A stretch of 64,000 nucleotides of DNA. Source: Bacteroidales bacterium UBA1176. GTDB lineage: Bacteria > Bacteroidota > Bacteroidia > Bacteroidales > WCHB1-69. The notes under the pieces were generated by a model that searched no databases, had not been told where the DNA came from, and saw only the letters and a list, made by a program, of their open reading frames with translations. The stretch spans positions 12,912 through 76,911 of the forward strand of contig DBYW01000035.1 in assembly GCA_002311645.1 (NCBI GenBank), given 5' to 3'. Position 1 is the first letter of the stretch, and each line of letters starts with the position of its first letter. Shown one piece after another: positions 60,276-64,000 of this stretch. The position numbers and the translations under genes were made by a program.

Positions 60276-63200
60276 TCAGAAGTCTGTTCCCAATGAGAAC
60301 AAGAACATCCCTTTCTTGTTGGTAATCTTCAGATCCTCCACACCCCACGCATAATCGAAGCGCAGCAGATAACCCAGGACAGAGACACGCAGGCCCAAAC
60401 CGATTCCGCCCACAAAGGGGTCGACCTGCCGACGAATCATCGCATGGATGGGGCCGGAATCGATATAACGGGTATACAGACAGTTGTCCTTGGAATAGGG
60501 CGTGATGCCCGTCCAAGCCGTGCCAAAGTCTCCAAACAGGTTGAGTTGCAAAGAGTTCAGGAGTTCAAAACCAATCTGATGGCCAGCGATGAGCTGCACA
60601 AAGGGTATGCGCAATTCGCCGCTCAAGAGCACAAAGGAGGTGCCGTTGCGGATGTTCTGCTGGAATCCCCGCATATTGGTGGCCAACGTCTGATAGGCAT
60701 AGTCTTTGGTCTGATCGACCCAAATGGTACGGTCGAACTTGGCGTTAATCCAGTTGTCGACGCCGCCCATAAAGTACACCAAGCGCGCGGAGCCGACATT
60801 GGTGGAGGCTGCAGCGCGCAAGGCAAACGTCATATTCCGATAAATCTTAAAGGATCGGCGGGCGTCGAGGCCAACCACCAAAAGATTGCGCGTGTCGCGC
60901 TCGGCACGCTGCTCGTACTCGGCGAAAATCTTCACCTTGCTTCCGCGCCACAAGTTCGTATAAAGGGTCTTCGAATCGTCATAGATGTATTCCAACTTCA
61001 CGCCCGCCCATAAGTGACGCGTGTCGGGTTCTCGCAACGTGTTGTCACTCAACGAGCCCACCACATTGGTCTCGTAGCGCCCCTTCAGGGACAGCCGCAA
61101 GCTGTTGACTTTGTTGAACGGGTATTTCAAGATATAGAAGATGCTGTTGGCGCTTTGCTTGTACACATTGTCGCCATCCTGCGAGGTGATGGACTGATGG
61201 TATAGCACAATTTGCCGATCAAGGCGTCTGGCAAGGTTCTCGTAGCTGAACATCACTTCGTTGCTACGCAGATTGAAGGAGAGTCGCAAGCCGCCTGTAA
61301 TGCGATAGTCCTCGAACAAGTCGGTGATGCCGAACATGACGAGCGCGTTGAAACCTGTATTGAGGTAAATAGGCGAGGTCCCGCCCTCAAACTGCTGGTA
61401 TGATGTATTCAGGAAACTGAAGTCGGCCTGCGTCACCACCTTGTTGACGGTATATTGCACACGATAGCCACTCCCCACGGGGATATAGAATTCCTCTTTT
61501 CTGTTGTTAGCCGAGGCACTGTCCGCATCGGAATGCCCATAGCGTGCATCCCGTTCGTACACCTGCACAAAACCATGCTCTTGAGGCTTCTCCTTGGTAC
61601 CTAATCGCACACTGTCCTCCGTCATAAAAGCGCGCGTGCGGGCAATTTCCTCGTTGCGCAACTTGTTGCGATAAACGGAGAACGAAGGCTCAGCCCTATT
61701 CGACAAGTCAAGCTCAGAAATGCTGATACGCTTGGCCTTCCCCTTGAGCGTAATGTCGGCCACGCGGTTGGAGTATGGCTCATAATCTTGCTCCAAAATA
61801 CTATAGGAACGGTCGGTCAAGGGGTGCGTCTTGGCGAAATGGGCATAGTGAATGGCAGTGTCGATGCGGCTGATGGCACTGTCGAATTGCGCCACATAGC
61901 GGTTGACAAGGCCATCGTTGTCGCTGAGGTAGACGAACTGCTGTTTACCCGTGCGACGCGCGGCGTACTCATCGGCATAGCGGGTGTCTGTCACGCGCAA
62001 CACGCCCGGATCCTTTGTGCCGTAATCGTACAGAAAGAGGTCGTAGTGTTTCCGGGGCGTGGCTTCCATAAAGTCATCGTCCAACCCGATCGTGTCTATG
62101 GGTCGGTTGGAAGAAAAGACTATCTGCTTGGGATTAAGGAAAATGGGGTCGTAATCGTCGTAAAAATCTTGCGTGAGATTGGTGAAAGAGCGGGCGAGAA
62201 AACTATAAAGGTAGATATCGGACTGGCCATTTTTGAAGCCGGAAAAGAGCATCATCCGTCCATCCGGAGAATAACTCCATGATGTGATTTTCTCGACATC
62301 GACGAGGAAGCGTTTCTCCCACTTGCGGTTTTCAAGATTATAAGGATAGTAATAGCAGTGGCCCTTGTCTTCGAGGGTCATGCCCAGGACACCGCCGTCA
62401 GGGTGCCAGGCGATGAGCGGGAAGGATAGGTCGGGGTTCTCCTCGGTCTTGGCATAGCGGCGGAAGATGCAGCGCGGTCTGTCTTTGTCCGGGCTTTTGA
62501 GCCAAACGCGGATTTGTCCCAACTCGTTGGTCACGTATGCGTAGCTCTCATCATACGGGGAGAGGCGGATATTGCCGTAGTTCCGGCGCGGACGCGGCCT
62601 CTTCACGACCCCCTCGTCATTGAGCTGCTCGCGCTTGGTATCCGGATGGTACATCACATAATAATATTTGTACCAGTTGACGAGCAATTCCCGGAAACGG
62701 ACGTTGGTGGCGTAGGCAAAGCCACGCTCGATGGTCTTGGTGGTGCGGGTGCGGTAAAGCACCTGCGCGATGGCGTTCTCCCCATAGATGTCCACGATGT
62801 ATTTCCAAAAAGAGTGGCCGGCGTAGGTGGCGTCGAGGGGTGAAAGTTCCTCGAAGTCGGCGTAACGCTGGGTGAGGATGCCGTTTTTGACATGGGCGTC
62901 GATATCGCTGCTCCACGACTGCCCGAAATAGGACGAGAGTCCGTTGTAGAACCAGTTGGGCACGTTAATGAGGTAGTCGGAAGACATATTGGAGGACACA
63001 GTGGCGCCCTGCACGAGCCAATGGGCGTAGACATTCATGATGCCGGCGCGGATCATGGCGTCGAAATGCGCGCGATTGCCGTCGAAATAGAGATAGATCT
63101 TGGTGCCGTAGATGTTGGTCACGCCGCCCTGGTTGTAGAACTCCTCATCGTCGTAAGCGAAGTTGGATTCGCAGAAGTCCTGTTGTGTGTTGTAGACGAT

Positions 63201-63512
63201 AAACTGGAGCTTGCGCCGGGAGGTATAGTTGAGCAGTTTCTCAATTTCGCGGATATATTCGGGCACCTTGTAATAGGTATACTGCGCCAGGGCCTTGCCG
63301 GTCGGATAGAAATAGACGTCGTACTGGTCGGCGCGCAGGTATTGCCAGTTGAAATTCTGGTGCTGCACGCGGTTCTTGCCGAAGGTAAGCTGGGAGCCGT
63401 TATAGAATTGGGCATGCAAGGAAGAGGCCGCGCCCAAAGCGAGCAAGGCCACTGTCAGCAAGCCCATCAGGGCGTTGCGTCGCATTTTCCGGAGTAAGGG
63501 ACGTTTCGTCAT
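60276..63512 (-). CDS. Large outer-membrane protein: degenerate gluzincin-like domain, TolB-like propeller, C-terminal barrel
   Basis: 1078 residues from the chosen ATG 63512, with a signal peptide ending SSLHAQ. First part (to about 300): YDVYFYPTGKALAQYTYYKVPEYIREIEKLL and NVPNWFYNGLSSYFGQSWSSDID resemble peptidase-MA-like gluzincins, but the place of HExxH reads NVYAHW, so it is probably inactive. The middle has repeated beta-propeller (PD40/WD40-like) blades, e.g. ITSWSYSPDGRMMLFSGFKNGQSDIYLY. The last ~350 residues form a barrel, ending GGIGLGLRVSVLGYLLRFDYAWGVEDLKITNKKGMFLFSLGTDF (surface-antigen type). Function unknown. The frame is open 64 codons further upstream but across the promoter. 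Confidence 0.8.
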   Translation of the reverse strand: MTKRPLLRKMRRNALMGLLTVALLALGAASSLHAQFYNGSQLTFGKNRVQHQNFNWQYLRADQYDVYFYPTGKALAQYTYYKVPEYIREIEKLLNYTSRRKLQFIVYNTQQDFCESNFAYDDEEFYNQGGVTNIYGTKIYLYFDGNRAHFDAMIRAGIMNVYAHWLVQGATVSSNMSSDYLINVPNWFYNGLSSYFGQSWSSDIDAHVKNGILTQRYADFEELSPLDATYAGHSFWKYIVDIYGENAIAQVLYRTRTTKTIERGFAYATNVRFRELLVNWYKYYYVMYHPDTKREQLNDEGVVKRPRPRRNYGNIRLSPYDESYAYVTNELGQIRVWLKSPDKDRPRCIFRRYAKTEENPDLSFPLIAWHPDGGVLGMTLEDKGHCYYYPYNLENRKWEKRFLVDVEKITSWSYSPDGRMMLFSGFKNGQSDIYLYSFLARSFTNLTQDFYDDYDPIFLNPKQIVFSSNRPIDTIGLDDDFMEATPRKHYDLFLYDYGTKDPGVLRVTDTRYADEYAARRTGKQQFVYLSDNDGLVNRYVAQFDSAISRIDTAIHYAHFAKTHPLTDRSYSILEQDYEPYSNRVADITLKGKAKRISISELDLSNRAEPSFSVYRNKLRNEEIARTRAFMTEDSVRLGTKEKPQEHGFVQVYERDARYGHSDADSASANNRKEEFYIPVGSGYRVQYTVNKVVTQADFSFLNTSYQQFEGGTSPIYLNTGFNALVMFGITDLFEDYRITGGLRLSFNLRSNEVMFSYENLARRLDRQIVLYHQSITSQDGDNVYKQSANSIFYILKYPFNKVNSLRLSLKGRYETNVVGSLSDNTLREPDTRHLWAGVKLEYIYDDSKTLYTNLWRGSKVKIFAEYEQRAERDTRNLLVVGLDARRSFKIYRNMTFALRAAASTNVGSARLVYFMGGVDNWINAKFDRTIWVDQTKDYAYQTLATNMRGFQQNIRNGTSFVLLSGELRIPFVQLIAGHQIGFELLNSLQLNLFGDFGTAWTGITPYSKDNCLYTRYIDSGPIHAMIRRQVDPFVGGIGLGLRVSVLGYLLRFDYAWGVEDLKITNKKGMFLFSLGTDF

Positions 63513-63576
63513 AAGGGCGGCGCCAAAGTTGTGGAAAAAGTTTCCCGGAAGAAATCCGTCCGCATTTTTCCGACCG

Positions 63577-63628
63577 CAAAAATAATAAAAACAAGGACTT
63601 GCAGGGAAAGGAAATTTTTGTATTTTTG
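63577..63628. promoter_or_regulatory. Divergent promoter pair for the propeller protein and rpsP
   Basis: TATTTTTG on the minus strand (63577-63584) for the 60276 gene. TATTTTTG followed by CCGCCCC on the plus strand (63621-63628) for rpsP, again the GCCGCC-type discriminator. Confidence 0.6.
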
Positions 63629-63716
63629 CCGCCCCTTGGAAACACCCTGCGAACAGCCTTTCAAAGGGATGTGAAAAGGCAATTATTTTATTAACTAACA
63701 ACACATTAAAAAATTT

Positions 63717-64000
63717 ATGGCAACAAGAATCAGATTACAAAGAAGAGGTAAGAAGAACCAACCTTTCTACCACCTTGTAATTGCGGATGGTCGAGCACCA
63801 CGTGACGGACGTTTCATTGAGGACCTTGGAACCTACAACCCGCTGACCAATCCTGCAACTCTCAACATCAACTTTGACCGTGCGCTGTATTGGCTTGAGG
63901 CTGGTGCATCCCCCTCTGAAACGGCTCGTGCGATTCTCAGACGCGAAGGCGTTTACATGATGAAGCATCTCAGAGGCGGTGTCGCCAAGGGTGCTTTCAC
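63717..64000 (+). CDS. rpsP: 30S ribosomal protein S16 (3' end cut by window)
   Basis: 94 residues present: [85 protein letters not shown] is S16. No stop within the window. Bacteroidota S16 proteins usually have a long C-terminal tail, so more should follow. Confidence 0.96.
   Translation, partial: MATRIRLQRRGKKNQPFYHLVIADGRAPRDGRFIEDLGTYNPLTNPATLNINFDRALYWLEAGASPSETARAILRREGVYMMKHLRGGVAKGAF

Overview
The window is chromosomal DNA from a member of the Bacteroidota, most likely an uncultured or little-studied Bacteroidales. Four things point there: many type IX secretion/gliding (T9SS) genes; promoters of the Bacteroidota form TAnnTTTG (usually TATTTTTG) about 20-110 nt before starts; DUF families typical of the phylum (DUF4837, DUF6089/PorG, FISUMP); and a porG-uppS-bamA-skp order that I recall from Porphyromonas. 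Genus cannot be decided from this window. Base composition looks even, and I see no insertion sequence, prophage, integrase, CRISPR array, tRNA or rRNA. Coding density is high; the longest stretch without a gene is about 220 bp (1623-1844).

Layout. 1-7.9 kb (minus): formimidoyltransferase-cyclodeaminase (cut by the window edge), a TonB protein, then a compact run gldA - truncated molybdopterin-oxidoreductase-like gene - steroid 5-alpha-reductase-like gene - murF - anmK. 8-14.3 kb (plus): LPG-synthase-like membrane protein, heptose-1-P adenylyltransferase, M23/LysM protein, azlCD, EnvC-like protein, engB, META lipoprotein. 14.4-22.5 kb: core T9SS locus, gldJ and a porP/sprF-like gene (minus) divergent from porU and porV (plus), followed by ispF and dcp. 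25-29.2 kb: a T9SS cargo protein, a radical-SAM/lipoprotein pair and two tandem small Cys-rich lipoproteins. 29.2-41.6 kb (plus): rimO-hydF, gcvP, gldF-gldG-M16 peptidase, ahcY. 41.7-48.2 kb: hypothetical secreted proteins, phosphodiester glycosidase, FISUMP protein, dprA, DUF4837 lipoprotein, then an ECF sigma factor with a membrane partner that ends in a T9SS type B sorting domain. 48.2-57.2 kb (minus apart from a small ferredoxin): mutS and the envelope operon porG-uppS-bamA-skp-skp-skp. 57.3-64 kb: infC-rpmI-rplT, rpsF-rpsR-rplI, a large outer-membrane propeller protein (minus) and the start of rpsP.

How it fits together. About ten genes serve T9SS or gliding: gldA, gldF, gldG, gldJ, porP/sprF-like, porU, porV, porG, one type A cargo protein, and the type B sorting domain on the sigma partner. 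BamA, the Skp chaperones, UppS, MurF, AnmK, EnvC-like and M23 proteins, and the heptose enzyme build or remodel the envelope in which that machine sits. HydF implies an [FeFe] hydrogenase elsewhere in the genome, and GcvP and FtcD indicate glycine and histidine catabolism feeding one-carbon metabolism.

Most interesting: (1) the ECF sigma factor and its putative anti-sigma partner with a T9SS type B C-terminal domain, preceded by an ECF-like promoter; (2) the radical-SAM/lipoprotein pair beside two paralogous Cys-patterned lipoproteins; (3) an identical 23-bp extended promoter before three unrelated operons; (4) an AUU-initiated infC with a strong Shine-Dalgarno; (5) an apparently cofactor-less molybdopterin-oxidoreductase paralogue translationally coupled to gldA.
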